From Adlercreutzia rubneri (lineage in GTDB: Bacteria > Actinomycetota > Coriobacteriia > Coriobacteriales > Eggerthellaceae): DNA of 64,000 nucleotides. A program made the translations under genes and the position numbers. Location of the stretch: NCBI RefSeq assembly GCF_009755265.1, contig NZ_WPOO01000015.1, forward strand, positions 8,369 to 72,368. Direction: 5' to 3'. Below the pieces are notes generated by a model. The model did not search any database and was not told the origin of the DNA. It worked only from the letters and a program-made list of their open reading frames with translations. Below are positions 6,679 through 15,337 of this stretch, one piece after another (position 1 is the first letter of the stretch; every line of letters begins with the position of its first letter).

Positions 6679-8721
6679 GTGGAAGCGCTGACCCTCGGTC
6701 TGCTCCTGCTCGTCGCCGTCTTGGCGTCCTCGCTCATCGACCAGATTATCCCGCGCGTCTCGCTTCCGCTCATCCAGATCGTCATCGGGCTCCTCATTGC
6801 CGTTGTGGCCGGCGGCGAGGTGGAGGTGACGCTCGACCCGGAGCTGTTCCTCGTCATGTTCATCGCGCCTTTGCTCTACGACGAGGCGAAGCACGCCGAC
6901 AAGCAGGCGCTCTGGCGCGAGCGCAAGCCCGTGCTCTCCCTGGCCATAGGCCTCGTGGTGGCCACGACGCTCGTCATCGGCTTCCTGCTGAACGCGTTCG
7001 TGCCCTCCATTCCGCTGGCGGCGGCCTTCGCCCTGGGCGCGGCCTTGGGCCCCACCGACGCCGTGGCGGTCTCGTCGCTTTCGAAGCAGGTGGACATCCC
7101 GAAGCGCCAGGCCTCCATGTTGAAGGGCGAGCTGCTCTTGAACGACGCCTCGGGTATCGTGTCCTTCCAATTCGCCATTGCCGCCGTGGTCACGGGCGCC
7201 TTCTCGCTGATCGATGCCAGCGTCGATTTCCTTGTTGAGTTCGTCGGCGGCCTTACCCTCGGCGTTCTCCTGGGCCTGCTCGGCAACTGGGTCGTCAAGC
7301 GCGCCCGCTCCATCGGTGTGGAGAACACGAACTTCCACGTGCTCTTCGAAGTGCTCATTCCCTTCCTCATCTACCTGGTGGCCAACGTGTGCCACGTCTC
7401 CGGCGTCATCGCCGTGGTGGTGGCCGGGCTCATCAACGTCACGTCCCCCAAGGGGGTCATCGGGCCTTCGGTCTCGCGCATGAACATCGTCTCGGGCAGC
7501 GTGTGGCACGTGCTCACCTATGCTCTGAACGGCATCGTGTTCGTGCTTCTGGGAACCCAGCTTCCTTTGGCCATGCAGGATACGTGGGAGAACGTGCGCA
7601 TCACGAACTCCACGCTCATCCTGCTCGTCTTCGGGCTCACCTTCGTGCTTCTGGCCACGCGATTTCTGTGGGTGCTCGCCATGGATCTCTACCATGTGCG
7701 TCGCGACGAGAAGCGCCGGTTCGGGAAAGGCGATTTGCGCAGCGCGCTCATCACGACGTTTTGCGGGGCCAAGGGCACCATCACGCTCTCCATCATGTTC
7801 TCCATTCCCACCTATGCCGTCTACGGGCCGCCCAACGTGCCCTTCCCCCAGCGCGAGCTGCTGATCTTCCTCGCCTGCGGCGTCATCGTGTGCACGCTGC
7901 TTCTGGCCACGTTCGTCGTGCCGCTTCTGGCGCCGGCGCGCGACAAGGGGGAGGAGGAGCTGCGCCGCATCGACCAGGACGCCGCCACCACCATGGATAT
8001 CATGCGCGAGGTCATCGAGATGCTGACGGCCCAGCAGACGCGGGAGAACCGCGCGGAGACCCAGGCGGTCATTCGCTCCTACAACGACCGCCTCGCGCGC
8101 ATCAAGGCCAACAACGGCATCGAGAGCGAGATGAACGTGGAGCTGCGCGTTCAGGCCCTTATGTGGGAGTACGAGCGCGCCATGGAGCTGATGGAGCGCG
8201 GCGTCGTCTCCGGCGTGGTGGCCTACCGCTACATGGGGCGTCTCGAGCAGGCCATGCAGCTTCTGCAGCACGGCAAGGGGCACGGCACGTTGAAGCGTTG
8301 GAACGGCCGCTTCCGGGCGCTGTGGCACCGCGGCGTGCGCGCGGTGCTGCGCGAGCTGCCGGGCAACACGGAGCTGGCCGAGCAGACCGAGGAAATGCGC
8401 TGGCTGCAGACGGCCACGCGCACCTATGCCGTGGAGCATTTGGAAGCGGCCGTCGCTTCCAGCCAGGTGCCCACCGAGGACGCAGCGGCGGTGCTCGTGG
8501 AGTACCAGCGCTCGGTGGCGGCGCTGCACGATGCGCGGCCCACGGTGACCTCGGTCATTAAGGCCGGCGACCGCACCGAGGACATCAAGCGCAAGGCCTA
8601 TACCTTCGAGCTGGAGCAGATCCAGAGCGCCTACGAGGACGACCGGCTCTCCCGCGCCCATGCCCAGCGCATGCGCGAGAGCGTCCAGCTCATGCAGATG
8701 GATCTGGAGGACTCCGTATAG
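6679..8721 (+). CDS. CPA1-family cation:proton antiporter (first of two)
   Basis: Membrane antiporter predicted to exchange Na+ or K+ for protons. The 680-residue protein has about 12 membrane spans up to residue about 420. ALGPTDAVAVSSL and LLNDASGIVSFQF carry the acidic residues (TDAV and ND) used for ion binding in the NhaP/CPA1 family. The remaining 260 residues are a soluble, charged, helical tail. The start is a GTG preceded by AAAAGGAG at 6663-6670. It converges on trpS. A clear paralogue (similar N-terminus, e.g. SLPLIQI versus SLPLVQI) lies at 15.3-17.1 kb. The transported cation cannot be told from sequence. Confidence 0.9.
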   Translation: MEALTLGLLLLVAVLASSLIDQIIPRVSLPLIQIVIGLLIAVVAGGEVEVTLDPELFLVMFIAPLLYDEAKHADKQALWRERKPVLSLAIGLVVATTLVIGFLLNAFVPSIPLAAAFALGAALGPTDAVAVSSLSKQVDIPKRQASMLKGELLLNDASGIVSFQFAIAAVVTGAFSLIDASVDFLVEFVGGLTLGVLLGLLGNWVVKRARSIGVENTNFHVLFEVLIPFLIYLVANVCHVSGVIAVVVAGLINVTSPKGVIGPSVSRMNIVSGSVWHVLTYALNGIVFVLLGTQLPLAMQDTWENVRITNSTLILLVFGLTFVLLATRFLWVLAMDLYHVRRDEKRRFGKGDLRSALITTFCGAKGTITLSIMFSIPTYAVYGPPNVPFPQRELLIFLACGVIVCTLLLATFVVPLLAPARDKGEEELRRIDQDAATTMDIMREVIEMLTAQQTRENRAETQAVIRSYNDRLARIKANNGIESEMNVELRVQALMWEYERAMELMERGVVSGVVAYRYMGRLEQAMQLLQHGKGHGTLKRWNGRFRALWHRGVRAVLRELPGNTELAEQTEEMRWLQTATRTYAVEHLEAAVASSQVPTEDAAAVLVEYQRSVAALHDARPTVTSVIKAGDRTEDIKRKAYTFELEQIQSAYEDDRLSRAHAQRMRESVQLMQMDLEDSV

Positions 8722-8754
8722 AAAAACGGCGCCCCCTCCGCTAAGGGGACGCCG
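8721..8754 (-). terminator. Terminator of trpS (convergent gap)
   Basis: The stem CGGCGTCCCCT / AGGGGGCGCCG (one mismatch) on the minus strand is followed by TTTTT at 8726-8722. It sits between the converging antiporter and trpS genes and may stop both. Confidence 0.75.
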
Positions 8755-8789
8755 TGGTCGCGCGGTATCGATAAGCTTGCCCGCGGCGG

Positions 8790-9848
8790 CTAGTACACCA
8801 TGCCCATGGCCTCGCGCACCTCGTCCAAGGTGGTGTTGGCGATCTCGTTAGCGCGGCGGTTGCCCTCATGCAGGATCTCGCGCACCATCTCCGGCTGGCC
8901 TTCCAGTTCGCGGCGACGCTCGCGGATGGGGGCCAGATACGCGTTCACCGACTCGGTCACGTAGCGCTTGAGGGCGCCGGCGCCGTCGTTGCCGATCTCC
9001 GCCGCGATGTCCTGTTCGGTGCGGCCGGTGGTGAGCGCCGCCGTGGTCAGCAGGGCCGACACGCCGGGGCGGTTCTCCTTGTCGAAGGTGATCATGCGCT
9101 CGGAGTCGGTCTTGGATTTCTTGATGAGCTTGGCGGTCTCCTCCTCCGTGGCCGACAGGGCGATGGCGTTGCCGTAGCTCTTCGACATCTTGCGGCCGTC
9201 GAGGCCGGGGATCTCAACCGCGTCGGTGAGAAGTCCGTGGGGCTCGGGGAACACCTGTCCATAGCGTTCGTTGAAGCGGCGGGCGATCTGGCGGGTCTGC
9301 TCGATGTGGGGCAGCTGGTCCTTGCCGACGGGCACGACGTTGCCCTTGCAGAACAGGATGTCGCAGGCCTGGTGCACCGGGTAGCTGAGGAGCAGCCCCG
9401 TGAGCGCGTGGCCCGAGGCCTCCTGCTCGGCCTTCACTGTGGGGTTGCGCATGAGCTCGGATTCGGTGACGAGCGACAGGAAGGGGAGCATGAGCTGGTT
9501 TAGGGCGGGCACGGCGGAGTGGGTGAAGATGATGGTCTTCTCCGGATCGATGCCGCAGGCCAGATAATCGATGACCATGTTGTGCACGTTGTCGGCGATG
9601 TTGGCCGTGGTGTCACGGTCGGTGATGACCTGGTAGTCGGCGATGATGATGCGGGTGGTGACGCCGGCGTTCTGCAAGGCGACGCGCTCGCGGATGGTGC
9701 CGAAGTAGTGGCCCATGTGCAAGCGCCCCGTGGGGCGGTCGCCCGTGAGCATGGTGTATTTCTCGGGGTGTACGGCCAGATCGGCCTTGATCTCGTCGCT
9801 GATCTTCTTGGAGGCGAGGAAGGTGTCACTCGTCAAATCGCTTGCCAT
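8790..9848 (-). CDS. trpS: Tryptophanyl-tRNA synthetase
   Basis: Class I synthetase that charges tRNA-Trp. The 352-residue product contains the HIGH-type GRLHMGHYFG near residue 40 and KMSKS as GRKMSKSYGN near residue 215. The usual bacterial length is 330-350. An upstream in-frame extension to 9962 exists, but I place the start at the ATG at 9848 because a GAGAGG ribosome site lies just before it and the extension is unlike the family. It is divergent from tRNA-Val. No T-box or Trp leader peptide is visible in the 195-base gap. Confidence 0.95.
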   Translation of the reverse strand: MASDLTSDTFLASKKISDEIKADLAVHPEKYTMLTGDRPTGRLHMGHYFGTIRERVALQNAGVTTRIIIADYQVITDRDTTANIADNVHNMVIDYLACGIDPEKTIIFTHSAVPALNQLMLPFLSLVTESELMRNPTVKAEQEASGHALTGLLLSYPVHQACDILFCKGNVVPVGKDQLPHIEQTRQIARRFNERYGQVFPEPHGLLTDAVEIPGLDGRKMSKSYGNAIALSATEEETAKLIKKSKTDSERMITFDKENRPGVSALLTTAALTTGRTEQDIAAEIGNDGAGALKRYVTESVNAYLAPIRERRRELEGQPEMVREILHEGNRRANEIANTTLDEVREAMGMVY

Positions 9849-9971
9849 GGGGGCGGATCCTCTCTTTCTCGTGCGCCGTTTCAGGGTGGGCGGCTTCGGC
9901 ACTGAAAGCGCGGGAAGAGCCGCCAAACGGTGGAATTGTGAATATGTTGGGATAGTATACAAGATTCCCCC

Positions 9972-10000
9972 TTGCGCGCGCCGCGGAATCCGTGTAGTAT
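9972..10000 (+). promoter_or_regulatory. Promoter of tRNA-Val
   Basis: TTGCGC at 9972-9977, a 17-base spacer and TAGTAT at 9995-10000, with the tRNA starting 44 bases further on. Confidence 0.7.
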
Positions 10001-10043
10001 ATACAGCCGTCGCAAGTCACCCAGTGAATTGCGAAAACCCTTC

Positions 10044-10118
10044 GGTCGCTTGGCTCAGCGGGAGAGCATCGCCTTCACACGGCGGGGGTCACAGGTTCAA
10101 ATCCTGTAGCGACCACCA
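10044..10118 (+). tRNA. tRNA-Val (anticodon CAC)
   Basis: The acceptor GGTCGCT pairs with AGCGACC; the anticodon loop TTCACAC is enclosed by TCGCC/GGCGG; the T-arm has TTCAAAT; discriminator A and encoded CCA end at 10118. Confidence 0.96.
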
Positions 10119-10126
10119 TAAACAGC

Positions 10127-10152
10127 AGGCCCCTCCTCGGAGGGGCCTTTTT
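10127..10152 (+). terminator. Rho-independent terminator of tRNA-Val
   Basis: GGCCCCT pairs with AGGGGCC around a short loop, followed by TTTTT. Confidence 0.85.
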
Positions 10153-10191
10153 CGTATCCAAAGAGCTTTTCGCCCGGGAAAGGAAGCCGTC

Positions 10192-11466
10192 GTGAAACGG
10201 ATTGCGTTTGCTGTGGTGACCGTGATGCTCGGAGCTTGCGCCGGGGCGTTTTGCTGGGCGTTCTTCTTTCTCATGAACGCGGGCCTCGATCTTTTGTGGG
10301 TGAAGGCGCCGGCGTGGCTGGCGGCGATAGGGATGCCCGCTGTCGTGTACCCGCTTGCCTTCTGCGTTGTGGGCGGCGTTGCCATTGGATTGTTTCAAAA
10401 GAACGTGGGGCCGTACCCCGATGATATGAACACGGTGCTCGCCGAGGTGAAGAAAACCGGGCGCTATGAGTATCGGCATCTGGGCGCTATGTTCGTTGGC
10501 GCGCTTCTGCCGCTTTTGTTTGGCGGCAGCATCGGGCCCGAGGCCGGCCTCACCGGCGTGGTGGCGGGGCTTTGCAGCTGGGTGGGGGACCGACTCAAGT
10601 TCGTGGGCGCCGAGATGCGCGAGCTGGCGAACGCGGGCACGGCGGCCATTCTGTCGACGATCTTCTCGGCCCCGTTGTTCGGCCTGGCGGCGCCGCTGTT
10701 CGGCTATGCGGACGATGCCGACGGGCGTCGGCATGGGGGCGGCGCGTCCGCTGCGACCGTGGTTTCCGCGCCCCAGGTTTCCAAACCGGTCAAAACGGCG
10801 GTGTACCTACTCTCCGTGGCCGGGGCGCTGGGGGCGTTCATGCTGCTCAACGAGGTGGCTGGCGGCGGTTCGGGGCTGCCGCACTTCTCCGCCATGGCCG
10901 TGGGGACATCCGAACTCGCCTGGGCACTTCCCGTCGTCGCGCTCGGCGCCTGCGCCGGCTGGCTCTTTCATGGCTTCGGCTGGGCCGTGGGCAAGCTGTC
11001 CGCGCGGCTCGGCGATCGCGTCGTAGTGAAGGCGGTCGTTGCCGGCGCGATACTGGGAGTTCTCGGGATCTTCCTCCCCTTTACCCTGTTCGCCGGCGAG
11101 GCCCAGACCGAGATGCTGGCGCAGCAGTGGACGGCCCTCGGTGCTGGGGTCTTGCTCGCGACGGGGTTTCTCAAGGTGCTGGCCAGCCAGGTGTGCCTCG
11201 GACTCGGTTGGCGCGGCGGCCACTTTTTCCCGCTCATCTTCTCGGGGATCGCCATCGGCTATGCCGCCGCCGGGCTCTTTGGCATCGACCCGGTCTTCGC
11301 GCTCTCTGTCAGCACGGCGGCCCTTCTGGGCGCCGCTATGCGCCAGCCGCTAATGGTGGCCTTGCTGCTCATCCTGTGCTTTCCCGCGAAAGCCGTTGTC
11401 TTCGTCCTTGCCGCTGCGTGCTTGGGCGCCGCCGTTCCGGTTCCGAAGGCGTTCTCTCGGGTTTGA
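10192..11466 (+). CDS. ClC-family chloride channel/transporter (first of two)
   Basis: Integral membrane anion channel or H+/Cl- exchanger. The 424 residues carry about ten hydrophobic helices. FGGSIGPEAGLTG corresponds to the family's GxEGP filter loop, and WRGGHFFPLIFSG to the GxFxP loop. The frame is open far upstream, but translation should begin at the GTG at 10192, which follows GGAAAGGAAG. Its last codons overlap a 35-bp tandem repeat that continues downstream. A second ClC gene is at 58.8 kb. Whether it is a channel or an exchanger is not clear. Confidence 0.88.
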   Translation: MKRIAFAVVTVMLGACAGAFCWAFFFLMNAGLDLLWVKAPAWLAAIGMPAVVYPLAFCVVGGVAIGLFQKNVGPYPDDMNTVLAEVKKTGRYEYRHLGAMFVGALLPLLFGGSIGPEAGLTGVVAGLCSWVGDRLKFVGAEMRELANAGTAAILSTIFSAPLFGLAAPLFGYADDADGRRHGGGASAATVVSAPQVSKPVKTAVYLLSVAGALGAFMLLNEVAGGGSGLPHFSAMAVGTSELAWALPVVALGACAGWLFHGFGWAVGKLSARLGDRVVVKAVVAGAILGVLGIFLPFTLFAGEAQTEMLAQQWTALGAGVLLATGFLKVLASQVCLGLGWRGGHFFPLIFSGIAIGYAAAGLFGIDPVFALSVSTAALLGAAMRQPLMVALLLILCFPAKAVVFVLAAACLGAAVPVPKAFSRV

Positions 11467-11527
11467 TTCTTGGCCCGGGCGGCGCTCCTTGTCGGGTTTG
11501 ATTCTTGGCCCGGACGACGCTCCTTGC
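11458..11527. repeat. Tandem 35-bp repeat, two copies
   Basis: Copies at 11458-11492 and 11493-11527 differ at only three bases; both contain GGGTTTGATTCTTGGCCCGG. The first copy includes the TGA stop of the ClC gene, so the duplication began at the gene end. Confidence 0.85.
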
Positions 11528-11620
11528 GACCGTCTTCTGGTTTCGTTCCTCGTCGCCTCGTATTCCGATCGCGATGTTAGCTTTCTATGGATGGCGTTTT
11601 TCGCAGTCGATAAGATCGGG

Positions 11621-11668
11621 GAGCTGTAGACGGCTTCGGTCGACGAGCTGTAGGCGGCTCCGGTCGGC
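11621..11668. repeat. Tandem 24-bp repeat, two copies
   Basis: Copies at 11621-11644 and 11645-11668 share GAGCTGTA and CGGTCG and differ at four bases. Confidence 0.7.
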
Positions 11669-11684
11669 GAACCGCCGGCAAAAT

Positions 11685-11802
11685 GCAGCAAATCTCGAGT
11701 TGTAAGCGTCTGTTCTCTCGGAAACTGCTTCATTAGATGCTGGGGATATCGCTATTCGTTAATTCTGTCTTTTCTAGACGCTTATAACTCGAGATCTCGT
11801 GC
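11685..11802. repeat. Long intergenic inverted repeat IR2
   Basis: Arms at 11685-11711 and 11776-11802 are reverse complements with four mismatches in 27 bases; the shared block is ATCTCGAGTT-TAAGCGTCT. The 64-base spacer is A+T-rich and non-coding. Its architecture (27-32 bp arms, 60-90 base spacer) resembles IR1 and IR3. Confidence 0.75.
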
Positions 11803-11906
11803 AGAAAAGCAGCACTTCGTGAACCGAAGGAGGTCGTGCGCAGGAATCGCGGGGCTCTCTGCTATGGTACGGAGGTGTTTGGAATAACCTACTCGAGGAG
11901 GCGGCC

Positions 11907-12368
11907 GTGGGGCACGCGCAATATGATACTGATGGGTTCGATCAAGCCGCGGCGTCGAGGCCGAGGGAGCGCGTTGCGGTAAAAGGCTGCATCTTCAAGG
12001 ACGGCCGCATGCTGTTCCTGTTCAAGCCCGATGCGGCGCGCCGTCTCAGCATCGCGCCCGATCTCGAGGAGGATCTTCCGGGGGGATGTGTGGAAGCGGG
12101 CGAGAGCTGGCAGGAGGCGCTGGTGCGCGAGGTGCGCGAGGAGACCGGTCTGGAGATCGAGGTCGGCGAGCCCTTCGACGCCTGGACGTTGCGCGCCCCG
12201 GGGCGACGGATTCTCGGCGTCGACTTCGTTTGCCGCTGGCGCTCCGGCGACGTGCGCCTGAGCCATGAGCACGAGTCCTTCGCATGGCTCACCCTGGAAG
12301 AAGTGGAGGCGAAGGGCTGGGAGGCGGAGCCCGTCTACCGGAAGGCCTTCGAATTGGTTGAGGCATGA
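11907..12368 (+). CDS. Nudix hydrolase
   Basis: Small (153-residue) hydrolase of nucleoside-diphosphate-linked substrates. The Nudix box is seen as GGCVEAGESWQEALVREV followed by REETGL at about residues 55-80, with the catalytic Glu residues of REVREETG intact. The substrate cannot be predicted. The start is a GTG preceded by CGAGGAGG. It is flanked by the repeat-rich gap and the ABC-F gene 156 bases downstream. Confidence 0.88.
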   Translation: MGHAQYDTDGFDQAAASRPRERVAVKGCIFKDGRMLFLFKPDAARRLSIAPDLEEDLPGGCVEAGESWQEALVREVREETGLEIEVGEPFDAWTLRAPGRRILGVDFVCRWRSGDVRLSHEHESFAWLTLEEVEAKGWEAEPVYRKAFELVEA

Positions 12369-12524
12369 GGGGGTGCGGACGGTTCCCGATAAGCCCAACA
12401 GCCGTTTTCAGAAGTACCGGAAGGCATAGCGGGGCGCATCGTTTCTCGGATGCGTTACACTATGCAGTTGGCAAAAGCGGGGCGGCTTGGCGTCGTCCCT
12501 CGACGACTGATTCGGGAAGCGCTT

Positions 12525-14717
12525 ATGGTCCTGCAAACTGAACATCTTTCGAAATCCTACGGCGGTCGCACGCTGTTCCACGACGTGACGTTCCGCTTGG
12601 AAGAGTACGACCGGCTGGCGCTTGTGGGCCCTAACGGCGCGGGCAAGACGACACTGCTCAACATCATCTCCGGCGAGGACGATCCGGACGAGGGCCGCGT
12701 GCTCTTCGCCAAGGGCGCGCGCGTGGGCTATCTTGAGCAGGAGGCCATCGAGATGGGCGACCTCCCCGTCTTCGAAGAGGTCATCTCGTCGCAAACCGAG
12801 GTGCTCGAAGCCGAGCAGCGCCTGCACAAGCTGGAGGCGGAACTGGGCGCGAACCCCACGGAAGCGCAGCTGGCGGCCGTGGGCCGGGCGCGGGATGCCT
12901 ACGAGATGCTCGGCGGCTACTCTCTGGAGTCGAAGGTGCGAAGCGTGTTGTTCGGCCTCGGCTTCACCGAGCGCGACATGACCCGCTCCACCACCGAGTT
13001 CTCCGGCGGTTGGCAGATGCGCATCGCGCTGGCGAAACTGCTCATCCGCAATCCCGAGGTGCTCTTGCTCGACGAGCCGACGAACCACCTGGACTTGGAA
13101 TCGGTGAAGTGGCTCGAGGGCTTTCTGCGCGGGTATGCCGGCACGGTCATCGTCGTCTCCCACGACCGCGCCTTCATGGACAACATGGTAGACCGCGTGG
13201 CGGAAATCGACAACGGGGAAGTGAACCTGTACAAGGGCAACTACTCGAAATACCTGGTGGCACGCGAGGAGCGCTTGGAGCGCATCAAGGCAGAGCGTGC
13301 GAAATCGTTGGAGGAGATCGCGCACCTGCAAGCCTTCGTCGACCGCTTCCGCTACAAGGCCACCAAGGCCAAGCAGGCCCAGGAGCGCGAGCGGCGCATC
13401 GAGAAGATCAAGGAGACGCTGCCGGTCATCCCCGAGGAGAAGAAGACGGTGCACTTCAACTTCGTGCAGCCGCCGCGCACGGGAGATGAGGTGGTGCGGG
13501 CGCGCGGCCTCGTGAAGCGCTACGGCGACCACACGGTGTACGACGGCATCGACTTCACGATGTACCGCGGCGACAAGGTGGCGCTCGTGGGCCCCAACGG
13601 CGCGGGCAAATCCACGCTCTTGAAGATGATCGCCGGGGTGGAAAAGCCCGATGCGGGCACCATCGACTATGGCGTGAACGTCGATCTCACCTACTACGCC
13701 CAGCACCAGCTGGAAGAGCTGCACGCGGGCAACACCGTCTTCGAGGAGCTGGATCATGCCGCGCCCGGCTGGTCCATCTCCCAGGTGCGCAGCCTGCTGG
13801 GCGCGTTTCTGTTCACGGGGGACGCCGTGGACAAGAAAGTGTCGGTGCTCTCCGGCGGCGAGAAGGGGCGGCTTGCCCTGGCGAAGATGCTCGTGGCCCC
13901 CAAGCCCCTGCTGTGCTTGGACGAGCCGACCAACCATCTGGACATCTCCAGCGCCGACGTGCTTGAGCAGGCCCTGCAGCACTTCGACGGCACCATCCTG
14001 TTCATCACCCACGACCGGCACCTCATTCGCGGGGTGGCCAACCGCATCGTGGAGGTGAAGGACGGCCAGATCACCAACTACGAGGGCGACTACGACTACT
14101 ACCTGTACAAGTCGGGCCAGCTCGATGGCGACGTGGACGCCGACCGCTCGGTGGTGGACGAGGCCCTGGCCGATGCGGGCATCCACGGGAAGGGGAGCGG
14201 CGCGGCCCCCGAGAAGCGCCGCGCTGGTGCGGCGGCCCCCACGAAGATCACCGTGAACCGCCGCCGCGACCGCCAAGGCTCGAGCTCGACGGCTGCTCGG
14301 GATGGTTCCGTAGGGGCTGACCTCGGTCAGTCCTCCGCAGCTGTCAAGGGCTCCGGGGTCACGCCGGCCCCCAAGGGCGGTGATGTGCAGCTCACCGCGC
14401 CCAAAGGCAGCGCGCCGAAGACCAAGGAGCAGAAGCGCCGCGAGGCCGAGGCCCGCAACCGCGCCTACGCGGCCCTGAAGAACCACCGCAAGCGCATCGC
14501 CCAGCTGGACGAGCAGATGGAGCGAGACAACGCCCGCATGGAGGAGCTGCTTGCCATGATGGCCGACCCCGACTTCTACGTGAACGAGGATGCCTCCTCC
14601 GACGCCATCGCCGAGCATGCCAAACTGAAGCAGCGCCTGGCCGCCGCCGAGGAGGAGTGGTTCACCCTCACTGAGGAGCTGGAAGCCGAAATGGCCCGCC
14701 AACAGGAGCGGGCTTAG
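12525..14717 (+). CDS. ABC-F family ATPase
   Basis: Soluble protein with two ABC ATPase domains and no membrane span, expected to act on ribosomes. Domain 1 (about 1-250) has Walker A VGPNGAGKTTLL, signature EFSGGWQMRI and Walker B LLLDEPTNHLDL. The basic linker (about 245-300) contains the ABC-F P-site tRNA interaction helix. Domain 2 (about 320-530) has VGPNGAGKSTLL, LSGGEKGRLAL and LDEPTNHLDI. A low-complexity stretch and a C-terminal coiled coil (about 640-725) follow, as in Uup-like members. I start at the ATG at 12525 (MVLQTEHLSKSYG) rather than an ATG 75 bases upstream, because the extra residues are not family-like. A resistance role is possible but housekeeping is more likely. Confidence 0.92.
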   Translation: MVLQTEHLSKSYGGRTLFHDVTFRLEEYDRLALVGPNGAGKTTLLNIISGEDDPDEGRVLFAKGARVGYLEQEAIEMGDLPVFEEVISSQTEVLEAEQRLHKLEAELGANPTEAQLAAVGRARDAYEMLGGYSLESKVRSVLFGLGFTERDMTRSTTEFSGGWQMRIALAKLLIRNPEVLLLDEPTNHLDLESVKWLEGFLRGYAGTVIVVSHDRAFMDNMVDRVAEIDNGEVNLYKGNYSKYLVAREERLERIKAERAKSLEEIAHLQAFVDRFRYKATKAKQAQERERRIEKIKETLPVIPEEKKTVHFNFVQPPRTGDEVVRARGLVKRYGDHTVYDGIDFTMYRGDKVALVGPNGAGKSTLLKMIAGVEKPDAGTIDYGVNVDLTYYAQHQLEELHAGNTVFEELDHAAPGWSISQVRSLLGAFLFTGDAVDKKVSVLSGGEKGRLALAKMLVAPKPLLCLDEPTNHLDISSADVLEQALQHFDGTILFITHDRHLIRGVANRIVEVKDGQITNYEGDYDYYLYKSGQLDGDVDADRSVVDEALADAGIHGKGSGAAPEKRRAGAAAPTKITVNRRRDRQGSSSTAARDGSVGADLGQSSAAVKGSGVTPAPKGGDVQLTAPKGSAPKTKEQKRREAEARNRAYAALKNHRKRIAQLDEQMERDNARMEELLAMMADPDFYVNEDASSDAIAEHAKLKQRLAAAEEEWFTLTEELEAEMARQQERA

Positions 14718-14726
14718 GGGATCCCT

Positions 14727-14850
14727 CCGGTTCGGGCTGCGGGGTACCGTTCAGTCGCTCAGACAGTCCTCGCTCGGCGGAAATGCCCACTGGGCATTTC
14801 CGTTCGCTGCGGAACTCGCTTGGTGAACGGCACCCCGCATCTCGAACCTG
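14727..14850 (+). repeat. Structured intergenic element, copy A
   Basis: Outer helix of 27 bases (14727-14753 with 14824-14850) encloses the conserved core GCTCAGACAGTCCTCG (14757-14772) and CGGAACTCGCTTGGTGAA, with an inner hairpin GGAAATGCCC/GGGCATTTCC. The helix mismatches C14737 and A14746 recur at the same spacing in copies B, C and D. The element lies between the ABC-F gene and trmL, ending 26 bases before the trmL start. Confidence 0.85.
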
Positions 14851-14875
14851 CTCTACCAACTATGAAAGGGTTGCA

Positions 14876-15337
14876 ATGTTGAACATTGTTCTTGTGGAAC
14901 CGGAGATTCCTCAGAATACGGGGAACATCGCTCGCACGTGCGCGTGTGTGGGGGCGCGGCTGCATTTGGTGGAGCCGATGGGGTTTCGGCTGACGGAGAA
15001 GAACTTGCGCCGGGCCGGTTGCGACTACTGGGATGATGTCGAAGTGGTGCGATGGCCCTGCGTCGAGGCGTTTCTGGAAGCCCATGGCGAAGATGAGCTG
15101 CATCTGTTCACGGGGCAAGCTTCGTGCGGCTACCGCGATGTCGTCTACGGGCCGGATGCGTTTCTGCTGTTCGGGCGCGAAAGCCGCGGGCTCGACCAAG
15201 GGCTCATCGACCGTTTCGCCGACTGCTGTCGCCGCATCCCCATGCGCGAGGGAGCCCGCTCGCTGAACCTTTCCAACGCCGTCGCCATCGCCGCCTACGA
15301 TGCCTTGGCCCAGCGGAGCTTCCCGGGGTTGGTGTAG
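14876..15337 (+). CDS. trmL: tRNA (cytidine/uridine-34-2'-O)-methyltransferase, SpoU family
   Basis: SPOUT methyltransferase predicted to use SAM to methylate the ribose at position 34 of tRNA-Leu species. At 153 residues it is the minimal TrmL size. It shows VEPEIPQNTGNIAR (motif 1), FGRESRGL (motif 2, about 97-104) and RSLNLSNAVAIAAYDA (motif 3) forming the trefoil-knot site. The start at 14876 (MLNIVLVEPEIP) has GAAAGGG just before it; an upstream in-frame ATG lies inside the repeat element. The stop is directly followed by the ATG of the second antiporter, so the two are probably co-translated. Confidence 0.93.
   Translation: MLNIVLVEPEIPQNTGNIARTCACVGARLHLVEPMGFRLTEKNLRRAGCDYWDDVEVVRWPCVEAFLEAHGEDELHLFTGQASCGYRDVVYGPDAFLLFGRESRGLDQGLIDRFADCCRRIPMREGARSLNLSNAVAIAAYDALAQRSFPGLV

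Larger units (their letters stand above)
11467..11906. other. 440-base gene-free gap rich in repeats
   Basis: Between the ClC and Nudix genes no frame with coding character is visible. The gap holds the rest of the 35-bp tandem repeat, a 24-bp tandem duplication at 11621-11668 and the inverted repeat IR2. It is more A+T-rich than the flanking genes. Confidence 0.7.

Noticed and set aside
9849..10043. T-box or attenuator for trpS
   Set aside because: No T-box core (the AGGGTGGNACCGCG motif), no Trp-rich leader frame and no competing hairpins in the gap.
12408..14702. Long antisense frame opposite the ABC-F gene
   Set aside because: Shadow of a gene with clear ABC motifs; no ribosome site or domain of its own.
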